Assembly (NCBI RefSeq): GCF_002797815.1
Contig: NZ_PGFJ01000001.1
Coordinates: 930,001-994,000, forward strand
DNA: 64,000 bases
Direction: 5' to 3'
Origin: Mucilaginibacter auburnensis
Lineage (GTDB): Bacteria; Bacteroidota; Bacteroidia; Sphingobacteriales; Sphingobacteriaceae
The position numbers were made by a program, and so were the translations under genes. Below are positions 1-9,421 of this stretch, in pieces. Position 1 is the first letter of the stretch. Every line of letters starts with the position of its first letter. The notes under the pieces are model-generated. The model saw only the letters and a list, made by a program, of their open reading frames with translations. It had not been told where the DNA came from and did no database searches.

Positions 1-227
1 GAGTATGCTGCATCAATAGCTTTAGCTACCAGTTTAGCGGTGAGGGTTTTGGCCACGCCAGGTACACCTTCAATAAGCAGGTGGCCGTTAGCTAAAATGC
101 CCGCTATTATGAGCTCAATGGTGTCCTGCTGACCTACTATTACCTGGCCAATAGCAGCTTTCATTTGTTCAACAGCGTTACTTAGTTTGGATAAATCAGT
201 TCTTTGTTCAAATATTTCTTCTTCCAT
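1..227 (-). CDS. MoxR family AAA+ ATPase (N-terminal part, runs off the window)
   Basis: This is the first 75 residues of a MoxR-type AAA+ ATPase; the rest lies beyond position 1. The visible part has the short acidic N-terminus of MoxR proteins, the segment IGQVIVGQQD, and a Walker A motif GVPGVAKT in which Ala replaces the usual Gly before Lys, as is normal in MoxR. MoxR ATPases are chaperone-like enzymes that usually act with VWA- or DUF58-domain partners. The ATG at 227 lies two bases after the stop of the DUF4350 gene, so it is the last visible gene of a leftward operon of membrane proteins. A DUF58 gene would be expected next; this is inference. Confidence 0.9.
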   Translation of the reverse strand, partial: MEEEIFEQRTDLSKLSNAVEQMKAAIGQVIVGQQDTIELIIAGILANGHLLIEGVPGVAKTLTAKLVAKAIDAAY

Positions 228-229
228 TG

Positions 230-1396
230 TTATATGGCTTTGTAAAATTTTTCAATAAGGTGGTTAAGTTCAATAAGTTCTCTGTCGGTAACCCGTTGAT
301 GAGCGGCAATATAGCTGATGTAATCAATTAATTGTTTTGCCAAAGCCCCGTCAACACCGGTTTTGCCGCTTATGGTGTCGATTAGTTCACTGTCAATTTT
401 GTTAGTTCTTATCTGGTAGTTTTCTCGTAAGTGGCTTAAAAGGTAGAGTATTTTTTTATGGGCAATGTTAGCGTTGTCGCGCTTTTCGTAATATACCTGC
501 CCAACAACGTTAACAAAATCAACCGTTGTGTTTTTTAAAGGTTCAATAATGGGTATAACGCGTTGCCTGCGTTTAATTTCAAATAAAACAAATATCACTA
601 ACCCAAATAAACTTAAATAGTAGGCCCACTGTAAGCTGGGGTTGCTAAAGAATACCCTAAGTGGAGACCGGTCCACTTCTACCTCATGATTTTGGAATAC
701 ATCCCAAAATATGTTTTTCTGCTGTGGAAGATACGATAAGGCAATACTTGCATATGCCGCGCCATCGGTGGTAAGCAAACTGTAATTAGTAAAAAGTTGT
801 GGATTGGCGCAAACAAACAGGTTGCCCTTACCGAATTTATAACGCAGATAGGTAGCGTTCCCTGCTTTGTTAGTACTTAAAACGGTGGCTCTTGTTGTGT
901 CAAAGTCAGCAAAGTACTGCGCGCTTATGTCTTTTGAAAATTTATAGGGGGTACGCCGTTTTAAGTCTTTGTTGGTAAAATTTAGCGTGGTGTTTTTCTC
1001 TTGAATTTCGAAACCGGTATTAAATTTCAAGGTGTCTGCAATTACGCCGTTCCAATCAAAACCCGTTATAAAAACGTTACTTCCGGCGTGAATGTAACGG
1101 GTCATCTCCTCAAAATCATCTTTAGTGATCTTGATAGATTTGGCTATGATAATATAATTGCCTGGCTTTTTTTGTGCTTTGAAAAATGAATAAGCTGATT
1201 TGTCGCTGTTGTTAATTACAGAGGCTGGAAAAATGTCTCCTAACCTTTGGCGTAAAATAAAAGTGCCGAAAGGTATTTTATCAGTGCTTGAAAGTGTTGG
1301 TTGCCAATTTATGGGTTTCGGCCTATTGTATTGAATAATCAGGTAAACAACTAACAATGCACTTGCTATGCCCAGATAGATCTTAAAGTCTTTCAT
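230..1396 (-). CDS. DUF4350 domain-containing membrane protein
   Basis: A 388-residue protein of the DUF4350 type. One membrane segment lies near residues 8-22 and a second near 255-275. The stretch between them would face the periplasm and a cytoplasmic helical tail of about 110 residues follows. The central part, with its FVCANPQLFTNYSLLT stretch, resembles DUF4350 proteins, whose domain is predicted to be related to glutamine-amidotransferase-like folds; I see no clear catalytic triad. Function is unknown. The start overlaps the DUF4129 stop by 14 bases and its own stop is two bases before moxR, so the genes are probably translationally coupled. Confidence 0.8.
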   Translation of the reverse strand: MKDFKIYLGIASALLVVYLIIQYNRPKPINWQPTLSSTDKIPFGTFILRQRLGDIFPASVINNSDKSAYSFFKAQKKPGNYIIIAKSIKITKDDFEEMTRYIHAGSNVFITGFDWNGVIADTLKFNTGFEIQEKNTTLNFTNKDLKRRTPYKFSKDISAQYFADFDTTRATVLSTNKAGNATYLRYKFGKGNLFVCANPQLFTNYSLLTTDGAAYASIALSYLPQQKNIFWDVFQNHEVEVDRSPLRVFFSNPSLQWAYYLSLFGLVIFVLFEIKRRQRVIPIIEPLKNTTVDFVNVVGQVYYEKRDNANIAHKKILYLLSHLRENYQIRTNKIDSELIDTISGKTGVDGALAKQLIDYISYIAAHQRVTDRELIELNHLIEKFYKAI

Positions 1397-2117
1397 GCTG
1401 TTTTAACTTTAAATCGTTAAACATGGCGCTTACCTGTGCAAACGCTTTGGCATCAATATTAAATTCGCCGTACCATATGTATTCAAATTGGCGTGTAAGC
1501 AGGTTAAAATGCAGGCGTTGCTCGGCATTATTTATTTCGTTGCTGTATTGGCTGTTAGTTTTATTAATATCCCATTGAATTGATCCGGCTTCATTAAGCT
1601 GCTTCAAGCTTTTTAAATAAAGCATGCGCACAGCAAGACGATAGTTGCCCACCGAAACAGCCTTGCCAATTTCTTCATCAATGTTAAGTTCGTGTATATT
1701 CTCAAGATGTTCGCTATAGGGCACATTGGCATTGGCTGATTTGCCTCTTATCACCCAAAACGGATTTACGCCTGCCAGTTTCATAATTAAAAATACCACA
1801 CCGGCCACGCCTAACGCAAATAAAGTGTAGGTTATTACACGCCCCGCCAACGACGTATATTTAGCATCAAACAGGCTCCAGAACCAATGCCAAAAGCGAT
1901 CCCATAATGATACGCCGTTGTAAGTGTCGTCGTATTTAAAATCATCCTGCTTCAGGTATTCCTGTAATGCGTGTTTGTCAAGGTTTCTCTTCTCAACCTT
2001 AACAGTATCATACTGTACAATAAGCGGTTTTTTTTGCTGCGTTGGTACTACAGCACAAAAAGCCCAACCCGTAATAAGTGAAAAAAATAGTAGTATGAGC
2101 GTAACGTAGCGAAACAT
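1383..2117 (-). CDS. DUF4129 domain-containing protein
   Basis: A 244-residue protein with an N-terminal signal sequence (residues 1-22), a periplasmic stretch, one membrane helix near residues 92-112, and a C-terminal DUF4129 domain. That domain shows the typical pattern of paired helices followed by LLTRQFEYIWYGEF. DUF4129 is often fused to or encoded beside transglutaminase-like and MoxR/DUF58 proteins, and its biochemical role is not known. Its ATG shares one base with the stop of the upstream membrane protein (TAATG) and its end overlaps the DUF4350 gene, so it sits inside a tight operon. Confidence 0.82.
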   Translation of the reverse strand: MFRYVTLILLFFSLITGWAFCAVVPTQQKKPLIVQYDTVKVEKRNLDKHALQEYLKQDDFKYDDTYNGVSLWDRFWHWFWSLFDAKYTSLAGRVITYTLFALGVAGVVFLIMKLAGVNPFWVIRGKSANANVPYSEHLENIHELNIDEEIGKAVSVGNYRLAVRMLYLKSLKQLNEAGSIQWDINKTNSQYSNEINNAEQRLHFNLLTRQFEYIWYGEFNIDAKAFAQVSAMFNDLKLKQHERL

Positions 2118-3004
2118 TAATATTCTTCGGCAGGTAGGTTATTGTCGTTATTCTCTTCGCCCAGTTTGTTAATGCGTTCCATAAGGCCCGTACCTTCTTT
2201 TGCCTCGTTTAAACTAAAATAACAAAGCGCTAAAGTTACTAATGGCAATATATAAAGTACCAAAGCTAAATGGCTTAATAAGGCTGAAAGGATGGCGGCA
2301 ATGTTACCTCCAGGCCAATGTAATAGCAAGGCAAATTGATTCCACAGCGTTCCTGGTAATGAAATAACTCCGGCACTTATGCCGGCAATAAGCATCATAA
2401 TAAACAGGGCGCCAAAAGTGGTCCACCAGTTGCCTTTTATAAGGTTAAAGCCTTGGTTAAAGGCGTAACCATATCTGGCGTTTTCCATTATCATAACAGG
2501 AAACGTCAACGCTAAAATAGGGAAAAGCCAAATACCCGGTACTAAACAAAATATTGATGCTATACCGCACAACAGCCCATTTAACAAAACAGCCCCAAAT
2601 ACCTTAAAAAAATAATACTTAAAATATCCCCATATCTCTTCATTACTGGGCGGTACTTTGCCTTTCTCTTTATAAAGGATAATATAAACCAAAACGTAAA
2701 CCGTTACAGCCGAGTAGGTGAGAACATTAAATAAAAACATCACCACCGCAACAAGGCCAAATTGTTTCATTTTGGTGATCATGTCAAGTGAGTTGCCGTA
2801 TTGCCCTTCCTGAGCACTCTGCATCCAGTCATTTATCTGCAATAGGTATACAGCGGTGGTTGCTGCGGACGCTAATACAAAAAAGCCGCAGAAGGTAAAG
2901 AAACCTCGTAAAAGAGGTTTAAAGTTTAATTTGATAAACTGGAACGAGTCGTTGATTAGCGCGCTGAAGTCGCGTGTGCGGGCAAGTTCAAAATCATTGT
3001 TCAT
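2117..3004 (-). CDS. Polytopic membrane protein of the MoxR/SpoIIM operon
   Basis: A 295-residue integral membrane protein with about six hydrophobic segments (roughly residues 30-55, 90-115, 135-165, 168-185, 195-220 and 230-265). A soluble N-terminal tail (FELARTRDFSALINDSFQFIK) and a charged C-terminal tail flank them. I recognise no catalytic motif; proteins of this shape are usually annotated only as membrane protein. It overlaps the SpoIIM-like gene by 11 bases upstream and touches the DUF4129 gene downstream, so it is very likely part of the same complex or pathway. Confidence 0.75.
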   Translation of the reverse strand: MNNDFELARTRDFSALINDSFQFIKLNFKPLLRGFFTFCGFFVLASAATTAVYLLQINDWMQSAQEGQYGNSLDMITKMKQFGLVAVVMFLFNVLTYSAVTVYVLVYIILYKEKGKVPPSNEEIWGYFKYYFFKVFGAVLLNGLLCGIASIFCLVPGIWLFPILALTFPVMIMENARYGYAFNQGFNLIKGNWWTTFGALFIMMLIAGISAGVISLPGTLWNQFALLLHWPGGNIAAILSALLSHLALVLYILPLVTLALCYFSLNEAKEGTGLMERINKLGEENNDNNLPAEEY

Positions 3005-3956
3005 TAGTTTCGGTATTGAGTTTAATGCTTAATTTTTTAGGATATATAATAACATACCATATTATAAATAATAACGACAGGCCTAAAATTGAACTGCTTA
3101 ACCAAACCGGCATTTCGGTGTGCCGGGTTACAAATCCTTCAAAAAAAGCTGCTATTATAAATATAGGCACCAGACCAATTGCTATTTGCATGCCGTGTTT
3201 GGCGCCGCGTTTAAGTGAGGTTAACCTCGAGAAAGTTTTGGGAAATAATATGGAATTACCCAGCACCAACCCTGCTGCGCCTGCAATTACGATAGATGAT
3301 ATTTCCAGCGTACCGTGTATCCAGATCACTAATACAGATGCGATGCCCAGGTTTTTGCTGAAAAAGAAGTATTGGAACGAGCCCAGCATTAGTCCGTTGT
3401 AAAAAAGAGCGTATACTGTACCAACCGAGAAAAAAATGCCGGCAACAAAAGCCTTTAACGCAACGTAAATATTATTGCCTCCTATCATCAAAAACATCAG
3501 GAATTCACCCTCTTGTTTATAAACCGCGAAAGGATCATTTTTAGCGATGTTGGCCTCTGTCATGTCAACATAGGCATCACCTAAAATAAGACGCACAAAA
3601 CCGTCATCATATTTAGCCGAGAAAGCGCCCATCATGCAAAAAACAAAAAAGAAAAGGAAAGAATACAGGAGCTGACGGCGATAAGTGTAAAACAAAATAG
3701 GTAACTCGTATTTCCAAAAACTAATAAAGCGGTTACTTTTTTCTGTCTTGTTTTTATAAATAGATTGGTGAAGTCTGGCCGCTAAACCATTAAGATAACT
3801 GGTTGTTTTTGAGTCGGGATAGAATGTTTTGGCGAAGGCCAGATCATCAGTAATTTGAATAAACCTGTCCGCAAGCTCATCCGGGTCGTTGGTAGCTTCG
3901 ATTTCAAAGCTTTTCCACTTTGTAGCGTTTTGTTTAACAAAGAGCGGCTCGCGCAT
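2994..3956 (-). CDS. Stage II sporulation protein M-like (SpoIIM/DUF95) membrane protein
   Basis: A 320-residue protein with a soluble N-terminal part of about 90 residues (LADRFIQITDDLAFAKTFYP) followed by at least five membrane segments. The segment FVAGIFFSVGTVYALFYNGLMLG and the later IWIHGTLEISSIVIAGAAGL region match the SpoIIM/DUF95 family. In Firmicutes SpoIIM works in peptidoglycan remodelling during engulfment. This organism is not expected to sporulate, so the role here is probably a different membrane function. It is the first gene of the leftward MoxR operon and is divergent from the RDD gene. Confidence 0.85.
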   Translation of the reverse strand: MREPLFVKQNATKWKSFEIEATNDPDELADRFIQITDDLAFAKTFYPDSKTTSYLNGLAARLHQSIYKNKTEKSNRFISFWKYELPILFYTYRRQLLYSFLFFFVFCMMGAFSAKYDDGFVRLILGDAYVDMTEANIAKNDPFAVYKQEGEFLMFLMIGGNNIYVALKAFVAGIFFSVGTVYALFYNGLMLGSFQYFFFSKNLGIASVLVIWIHGTLEISSIVIAGAAGLVLGNSILFPKTFSRLTSLKRGAKHGMQIAIGLVPIFIIAAFFEGFVTRHTEMPVWLSSSILGLSLLFIIWYVIIYPKKLSIKLNTETNEQ

Positions 3957-3999
3957 ATAAGGTTTAATTACAGGCTTAAATTAAAACAAAATTTGTAAC

Positions 4000-4018
4000 A
4001 TTCAACTAATTGTTGAAT
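4000..4018. promoter_or_regulatory. Inverted repeat between divergent spoIIM-like and RDD genes
   Basis: ATTCAAC and GTTGAAT form a perfect 7-bp inverted repeat around a 5-base spacer, in the 83-bp divergent gap. Its place and dyad symmetry fit an operator shared by both transcripts, but no regulator is known for it. Confidence 0.4.
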
Positions 4019-4039
4019 ATTGAGCTAAGAATTTTTTAA

Positions 4040-4783
4040 ATGCAGACCGTCCGGATCACTACCTCCCAAAATATCGATATTGAATATGAAATAGCAGGCC
4101 TCGGTCCGCGTATTTTAGCCCGCATACTGGACGGCCTATTGTTTGGTTTGGTGATTATATTCTTTGTTTTATTTCCGAGTATAACATCCGTAAAACTTGG
4201 AGAAATAGGGATTGCAATAGTTGTGATTGCTTTCTTTTCTCTTTTCGTTTTTTATGATCTGCTTTGCGAGATTTTTATGAACGGACAAAGCATTGGTAAA
4301 CGTGTAATGAAGATAAAGGTGATAAGTGCTGATGGCGGGCGGCCAACATTGGGCCAGTATCTGTTACGCTGGCTTTTCAGGATAGTTGATTTTACCATGA
4401 CCGGTGGTGTATGCGCGCTTATTTGCGCGGCAGTCAGCGAAAAAAATCAACGCGTAGGTGATATGGTTGCTGGTACTGTTTTAGTACGTACAGAACCAAG
4501 CGCAAAAATGGAAGCCATTGCTTTTACGCCCCCGGTAGAAGAGGCCTATACTCCGGCGTTTACAGAAGCATCGCAATTAAAAGATAAGGATATTGCTTTG
4601 ATACATGAGGTATTGACTAACTATATACAATCTGGCAACAGCGTTATTTTATATAACACTGCTGTTAAACTGAAACAGGTATTGGGCATACAAACTCAGA
4701 TGGACGACATGCGTTTTCTGCAAACGCTTATTAAAGACTATAACTATATAGTGGCAACTGCCAATGCCGATGAATTGGCGTAG
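4040..4783 (+). CDS. RDD family membrane protein
   Basis: A 247-residue RDD-family protein. The N-terminal two-thirds carries the family pattern: Arg and Asp in ARILDGLLFG near residue 28, three or four membrane helices, the NGQSIGKRVMKIKV loop, and QRVGDMVAGTVLVR with the conserved Asp. The C-terminal 80 residues are soluble and have no recognised domain. RDD proteins are poorly characterised, and some are linked to ion or solute transport. It is divergent from the SpoIIM/MoxR operon, a common arrangement for these families, so I infer a shared role. Its last 40 bases overlap the end of the DUF2752 gene on the other strand. Confidence 0.85.
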   Translation: MQTVRITTSQNIDIEYEIAGLGPRILARILDGLLFGLVIIFFVLFPSITSVKLGEIGIAIVVIAFFSLFVFYDLLCEIFMNGQSIGKRVMKIKVISADGGRPTLGQYLLRWLFRIVDFTMTGGVCALICAAVSEKNQRVGDMVAGTVLVRTEPSAKMEAIAFTPPVEEAYTPAFTEASQLKDKDIALIHEVLTNYIQSGNSVILYNTAVKLKQVLGIQTQMDDMRFLQTLIKDYNYIVATANADELA

Positions 4784-5121
4784 CTGTAAATATGCCAAAG
4801 CTTAACGGCATAGCTAATAAGCACCATGGCTCCAACCAACATAAATAAAGTCTTTTTAATGTGACCTTGCTGGTTATCAAGTTTGTAAAAACGATCGGTA
4901 ATGCTGTAGCTGAAAAATAAGATAAGCGGTATCGCGGCCGGATAAATTTGAAAGCTATGGCTAACGTTGCCTTGTAAAAGTGCTAACACAGCACGTTGAA
5001 AACCACAGCCCGGGCAGTCTAACCCGGTCAGATATTTAAACGGACAAGGAAATAAATGATCCCGCAGCCAGCTTAGCAAAAGCGGCTCACTGCGGGATAT
5101 ATGTGCAATATATAAAAGCAA
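4744..5121 (-). CDS. DUF2752 domain-containing protein
   Basis: A 125-residue protein with the DUF2752 signature GLDCPGCGFQRAVLALLQGN, in which two Cys and a nearby Arg are conserved, followed by two membrane helices. Function is unknown. There is no ATG upstream of the signature in this frame, so translation most likely starts at the TTG at 5121, two bases from the stop of the upstream gene; the start is therefore uncertain by a few codons. The 3' end overlaps the RDD gene tail-to-tail by 40 bases. Confidence 0.78.
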   Translation of the reverse strand: MLLYIAHISRSEPLLLSWLRDHLFPCPFKYLTGLDCPGCGFQRAVLALLQGNVSHSFQIYPAAIPLILFFSYSITDRFYKLDNQQGHIKKTLFMLVGAMVLISYAVKLWHIYSYANSSALAVATI

Positions 5122-5122
5122 C

Positions 5123-5575
5123 CTATACTTGCGGTGGGTTATTGAACGGGTTATTACCTGGCATACCCATGCCCTTGGCTTCAGCAGCCGATGGGCCTAA
5201 ATAAGTTGCACTGCCAAAACCGAGTATCGGGAAAAATATCATCGGAAATAAAACCAATCCAATGGTGAAGCCTTCGCTTTTGCCGAAGCTCTTTGCTATT
5301 AAATTAAGTACCCAGATAGCTATTACGATATTAACGCAAGGGATGAGCAGTAATATGATCCACCAGATTGGTTTTCCAACAATTTCGAGCATCACAATGT
5401 AATTGTAAATGGGAATAATGGCCGCCCAACCTGGTTTGCCTGCTTTTTGGAAGGTTCGCCATAGCCCTATGATGGTTAGTATGCCAATAATTAATGCCGG
5501 GATGAGCATTACTCCAAATAAAACAGCAATAAGGCCGCCATTGTCAGCCCCCGAAGCGTAATCGTACTCGTTCAT
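5123..5575 (-). CDS. DUF5684 domain-containing small membrane protein
   Basis: A 150-residue membrane protein with three or four hydrophobic segments and the hallmark stretch FQKAGKPGWAAIIPIYNYIV followed by GKPIWWIILLLIPCVNIVI. This matches the DUF5684 family found near signal peptidase genes in some bacteria. The C-terminus is rich in Pro, Gly and Asn (GMPGNNPFNNPPQV). Function is unknown. It is the upstream gene of a pair with DUF2752, with only one base between stop and the presumed TTG start. Confidence 0.75.
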   Translation of the reverse strand: MNEYDYASGADNGGLIAVLFGVMLIPALIIGILTIIGLWRTFQKAGKPGWAAIIPIYNYIVMLEIVGKPIWWIILLLIPCVNIVIAIWVLNLIAKSFGKSEGFTIGLVLFPMIFFPILGFGSATYLGPSAAEAKGMGMPGNNPFNNPPQV

Positions 5576-5694
5576 AATAATAAGAGAAAAAGGATTTAAA
5601 TATGATTAAGGATTTTGTTTGTTGTTGCAATTTAAAAATAAAATGTAAATGCAGTATTATGCTACTAAAAATTAATACCCTGCATTTTTATAGC

Positions 5695-5702
5695 TAAATT
5701 TG
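5695..5702 (+). promoter_or_regulatory. Bacteroidota -7 promoter box for sdaA
   Basis: TAAATTTG matches the Bacteroidota -7 consensus TAnnTTTG. It ends only three bases before the ATG, so the transcript would begin at or next to the start codon (leaderless). No clear -33 element is visible. Confidence 0.55.
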
Positions 5703-5705
5703 ACC

Positions 5706-7133
5706 ATGCAGCGCGAACAGATCTCGGTTTTTGACATGTTTAAGGTGGGTATTGGCCCGTCAAGTTCACATACATTGGGGCCATGGCGCGCTGCGCAACA
5801 GTTTGTGGTATTATTGAAAACACAACATGTTTTTGAGCAGGTGAGTGGTGTAAGAATTTTACTGTACGGCTCGTTGGCAAAGACAGGGCGCGGGCATGGT
5901 ACTGATATTGCCGTTTTGCTGGGCTTAAGTGGTCATGATCCGGTTACTTTTCCTGTTGATCAAATTAACAGCGAAATAGCCAATATTGGTTCGCGACAGG
6001 TGTTAACATTAGGTGGTGAAAAGCATATAAGTTTTACCATTACCGATGATCTGTTATTTCTTTTCAACGAAAGTCTGCCGTTTCATCCAAATGCGGTTAC
6101 TTTCCAGGCATTGTTGGAGGGTGGCAAGGCAATGTCGCAAACCTATTACTCCATTGGTGGTGGTTTTGTAGTTACCGAAGGAAGTGAAGGTAACGCGCGT
6201 GCCGAGGTAGACCTGCCTTTCCCAATTGATACCGCTGCTAATTTGCTGCATTGGTGCATAAAAACAGGGCTCAAAATATCAGATGTGGTATTGGAAAACG
6301 AACTGGCCTGGCGTAATGAAGCAGAAACGCGCAAAGGTGTGCTGGATATCTTTAACGTAATGGCCGAGTGCATGTACAGGGGCTGCCATGCTGATGGTCA
6401 ATTACCCGGTGGCCTTAATGTTGCCCGCCGTGCTGCTGAACTAAACAAGCGCCTGATAGGCGGCAATACCTACAGCAATTACAATGAATGGGTACATGCT
6501 ATCAGGAAAACAGGCGAAGGTTTTCAAAATATATTGGATTGGGTGAGTTGCTTCGCATTAGCTGTTAATGAAGAGAATGCTTCTTTTGGGCGTGTGGTAA
6601 CAGCACCTACTAATGGCGCGGCAGGTGTAATACCAGCCGTATTGCAATACTATATTGTTTTTTGCAACGGTTTTAATAACGATAACATCATTAAGTTTAT
6701 TTATACCGCATCGGAAATTGGCAGTATATTTAAAAAAGGGGCTACCATATCTGCCGCTATGGGCGGTTGTCAGGCCGAAATAGGTGTGTCATCTGCAATG
6801 GCTGCCGCAGCGCTTACTGAGCGTTTGGGCGGTTCGCAAAGGCAGGTGCTAATGGCTGCAGAAATTGCCATGGAACATCACCTTGGCCTAACATGCGACC
6901 CAATTGGTGGGCTTGTACAAGTGCCATGTATTGAGCGCAACACAATGGGAGCTATAAAGGCGATAACAGCATCACAATTGGCTTTGCAAAGCAATCCTGA
7001 TAAAGCCAAAGTTAGTTTAGATGCCGTAGTGAAAACCATGTGGCAAACCGCGCAGGATATGAATGTTAAGTATAAAGAAACTGCTGATGGCGGACTTGCT
7101 ATCAATATTCCTATCAGCCTGCCTGAGTGTTAA
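5706..7133 (+). CDS. sdaA: L-serine ammonia-lyase (single-chain, iron-sulfur type)
   Basis: A 475-residue enzyme that deaminates L-serine to pyruvate and ammonia with an oxygen-sensitive [4Fe-4S] cluster. The beta-domain motif [14 protein letters not shown] is at the N-terminus. The alpha domain follows, with its conserved cysteines in [14 protein letters not shown] and VPCIERN as likely cluster ligands. Length fits the fused alpha-beta type. I start at the ATG at 5706 rather than the in-frame TTG six bases upstream, because that TTG is part of a -7 promoter box. It stands alone, divergent from DUF5684. Confidence 0.95.
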   Translation: MQREQISVFDMFKVGIGPSSSHTLGPWRAAQQFVVLLKTQHVFEQVSGVRILLYGSLAKTGRGHGTDIAVLLGLSGHDPVTFPVDQINSEIANIGSRQVLTLGGEKHISFTITDDLLFLFNESLPFHPNAVTFQALLEGGKAMSQTYYSIGGGFVVTEGSEGNARAEVDLPFPIDTAANLLHWCIKTGLKISDVVLENELAWRNEAETRKGVLDIFNVMAECMYRGCHADGQLPGGLNVARRAAELNKRLIGGNTYSNYNEWVHAIRKTGEGFQNILDWVSCFALAVNEENASFGRVVTAPTNGAAGVIPAVLQYYIVFCNGFNNDNIIKFIYTASEIGSIFKKGATISAAMGGCQAEIGVSSAMAAAALTERLGGSQRQVLMAAEIAMEHHLGLTCDPIGGLVQVPCIERNTMGAIKAITASQLALQSNPDKAKVSLDAVVKTMWQTAQDMNVKYKETADGGLAINIPISLPEC

Positions 7134-7280
7134 TTTATGTGTTTGCACAACTACTTACTTATCAGTCAGTTTTGTATTCCTAAAAGTTGTAATTCCCCAA
7201 TGGCTTTAAATGTGAACAAAATGGATTGAAACTTTAAATTGTTTGTTTAGGTATAAAAGTTTCTTGATAATTAAAAAATT

Positions 7281-9395
7281 ATGAAAAAACTTTTACACCT
7301 GTGCTTGGCAGTTGGAATAATAGCCGCCACAGCTTCGTGCCGAAAAAGCAGCAATCAGCCACCAGACCCGGGCGGCAATGTGGTTAAAGCCGCACCTGAT
7401 GGTTTCAATTTTTCAAGCTCAAAAAATGTTAATGTCAGCATCACACTTCGTGATAACAATGACGGTCCACTAAAAGGCATAGTATTAAGTATCTACCCCA
7501 CCGATAACACAAGCCCGGGCGCCGCTATTTTTAAGGGCGTAACAGATGCATCAGGAAAAATTACTGCAACAGTTGCTGTGCCTGCTTACTATACAAGGCT
7601 TATTATTGATCCGGCGTATGTAGGTTTAATGCGCAATGTTACCGTTAGCTTGAACGGATCATCTGTAACAGCTGTAATTGGCGGCAAGGCAGGTTATAGT
7701 GGCGACATTGTACCTGATGCCATAAATGATTCGCCTGTGACAACAACTTCAAGCGGTGGCAGGCAAATAAATGGCTTGTTAGCAACTGAATACGTATACC
7801 CAACAGGCTATACGGCTTCTAACGCATTCTCTGCGCCAACTAACCAGGGTAAACCTGTTTACCTTGAAACTACGCCGGATATCATTCCGCAGTCTTTGCT
7901 ATCATTTGTCAATTCGTCATTGCCCGAAGGTCAAACCGTACCCAACCTTCACCCGGAATATTTGAGTAATAATGCAACGCGTGTTGTTAACGTTACCGCC
8001 AGGGCAGATGTATGGATAACATTCGTTTCAGAAGGGGCCGGCTACCAAAATGTTTTAGGCTTTTATACCTATAAAACCGGATCTCCGCCAAGTGCATCTG
8101 GAGGTGGAACATTGTTCGGCGGAATAGATAAAATCACTTACATATTCCCTAATGCGTCTGCTTATGGATCGGGTGGTGGTTTGAAATCGGGCGATAAAGT
8201 TAAACTGGGCACCTTTGATGCAGGTACAACAATTGGTTTTGTATTGCTTCAAAATGCCTGGACGGGAAGTGGTGTTAATACATCAGCTACAAAGTTTTTT
8301 ACGCAGGATGAATTTAACCCCGAAAACACAAGTGCTTTACGTAAACACTCGGTTATGTTGTATGACAATCTTAACAAAGTTTATTTAATGGGTTTTGAGG
8401 ATCTGAACAGACAAACCGGTGGCTCTGATAATGATTTTAACGACCTTGTTTTTTATGCTACATCTAATCCTATAACAGCTATTTCAAATGCAGGGGTTGC
8501 AGTTATTGACGATGGTGGAGACCGTGACGGAGATGGTGTTTTGGATGAACTGGATGCTTTCCCTGATGATGGCACAAGGGCATACGTTAGCTATTACCCA
8601 TCGGCAAGTAAAATGGCTACGCTGGCTTTTGAAGATAACTGGCCAACCAAGGGCGACTATGATCTTAACGATCTTGTGGTGAATTACCGTTATTCCTTTA
8701 CCAGCAATGCCTCTAATCAGGTAGTTGAACTAAAGGGCGAATATCAGGTAGCAGCAGCAGGTGCATCATTTAAAAATGGTTTTGGTGTGCAGTTGCCGGT
8801 AGCAGCAAATGCTGTAACTTCGGTAGACGGGCAGTTGAAATCGGCTGCGCCCTATGTTACCTACGCTGCCAACGGTGTTGAAGCAGGACAAAGCAAGGCA
8901 GTTATTATCCCCTTTGATAATCCCGACTTGTTGATCAAAAACCCGGATAATTCTTTCTTCGTTAACACCCGTCCGGATAAAGAAAAGGTTAGTAATGGAG
9001 CTACGGCCACGGTTGTGGTAAAGTTTGGTTCCCCTGTTGCATCATCAGTGCTAACTGCAACGGCATTTAATCCGTTTTTGATCAGTAACGGGCGGCGTGG
9101 CTACGAGGCGCACTTGCCTGGCTATGCGCCAACTGATAAAGCTAATATACAATTCTTTGGTCAGGCGGATGACGACTCCAGGCCTGGTCAAAACAGGTAT
9201 TATGTAACCAAAGAGAACCTACCATGGGGCATCAGCTTTAGCGAAGGGTTTAGCTATCCTATAGAAGGTGCTAACATTAGTGCAAGCTATCTGCATTTTA
9301 ATGACTGGGCACTATCAGGAGGTACAAGTTATACAGACTGGTATACAAATACTAACGCGGGTTACCGCGCCTCAGGCAATATTTACAGTAAATAA
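7281..9395 (+). CDS. LruC domain-containing lipoprotein
   Basis: A 704-residue exported lipoprotein: signal peptide with lipobox TASC at Cys20, then Arg-Lys-Ser. A DUF4114-like segment carries FEDLNRQTGGSDNDFNDLVF near residue 375. It is followed by an Asp-rich, probably calcium-binding linker (DRDGDGVLDELDAFPDD). The LruC/DUF4842 domain then begins at FEDNWPTKGDYDLNDLVVNY. LruC proteins are secreted or surface proteins known from Leptospira and common in Bacteroidota; their function is unknown. The gene stands alone, with a 147-base upstream gap and a strong bidirectional terminator downstream. Confidence 0.9.
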   Translation: MKKLLHLCLAVGIIAATASCRKSSNQPPDPGGNVVKAAPDGFNFSSSKNVNVSITLRDNNDGPLKGIVLSIYPTDNTSPGAAIFKGVTDASGKITATVAVPAYYTRLIIDPAYVGLMRNVTVSLNGSSVTAVIGGKAGYSGDIVPDAINDSPVTTTSSGGRQINGLLATEYVYPTGYTASNAFSAPTNQGKPVYLETTPDIIPQSLLSFVNSSLPEGQTVPNLHPEYLSNNATRVVNVTARADVWITFVSEGAGYQNVLGFYTYKTGSPPSASGGGTLFGGIDKITYIFPNASAYGSGGGLKSGDKVKLGTFDAGTTIGFVLLQNAWTGSGVNTSATKFFTQDEFNPENTSALRKHSVMLYDNLNKVYLMGFEDLNRQTGGSDNDFNDLVFYATSNPITAISNAGVAVIDDGGDRDGDGVLDELDAFPDDGTRAYVSYYPSASKMATLAFEDNWPTKGDYDLNDLVVNYRYSFTSNASNQVVELKGEYQVAAAGASFKNGFGVQLPVAANAVTSVDGQLKSAAPYVTYAANGVEAGQSKAVIIPFDNPDLLIKNPDNSFFVNTRPDKEKVSNGATATVVVKFGSPVASSVLTATAFNPFLISNGRRGYEAHLPGYAPTDKANIQFFGQADDDSRPGQNRYYVTKENLPWGISFSEGFSYPIEGANISASYLHFNDWALSGGTSYTDWYTNTNAGYRASGNIYSK

Positions 9396-9421
9396 CAACT
9401 GATCTTATAATAACAAGAAAG

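Noticed and set aside
2974..3402. A 142-codon plus-strand open frame overlapping the SpoIIM-like gene
   Set aside because: It is antisense to a clear SpoIIM-like membrane protein and shows no recognisable domain or start signal.
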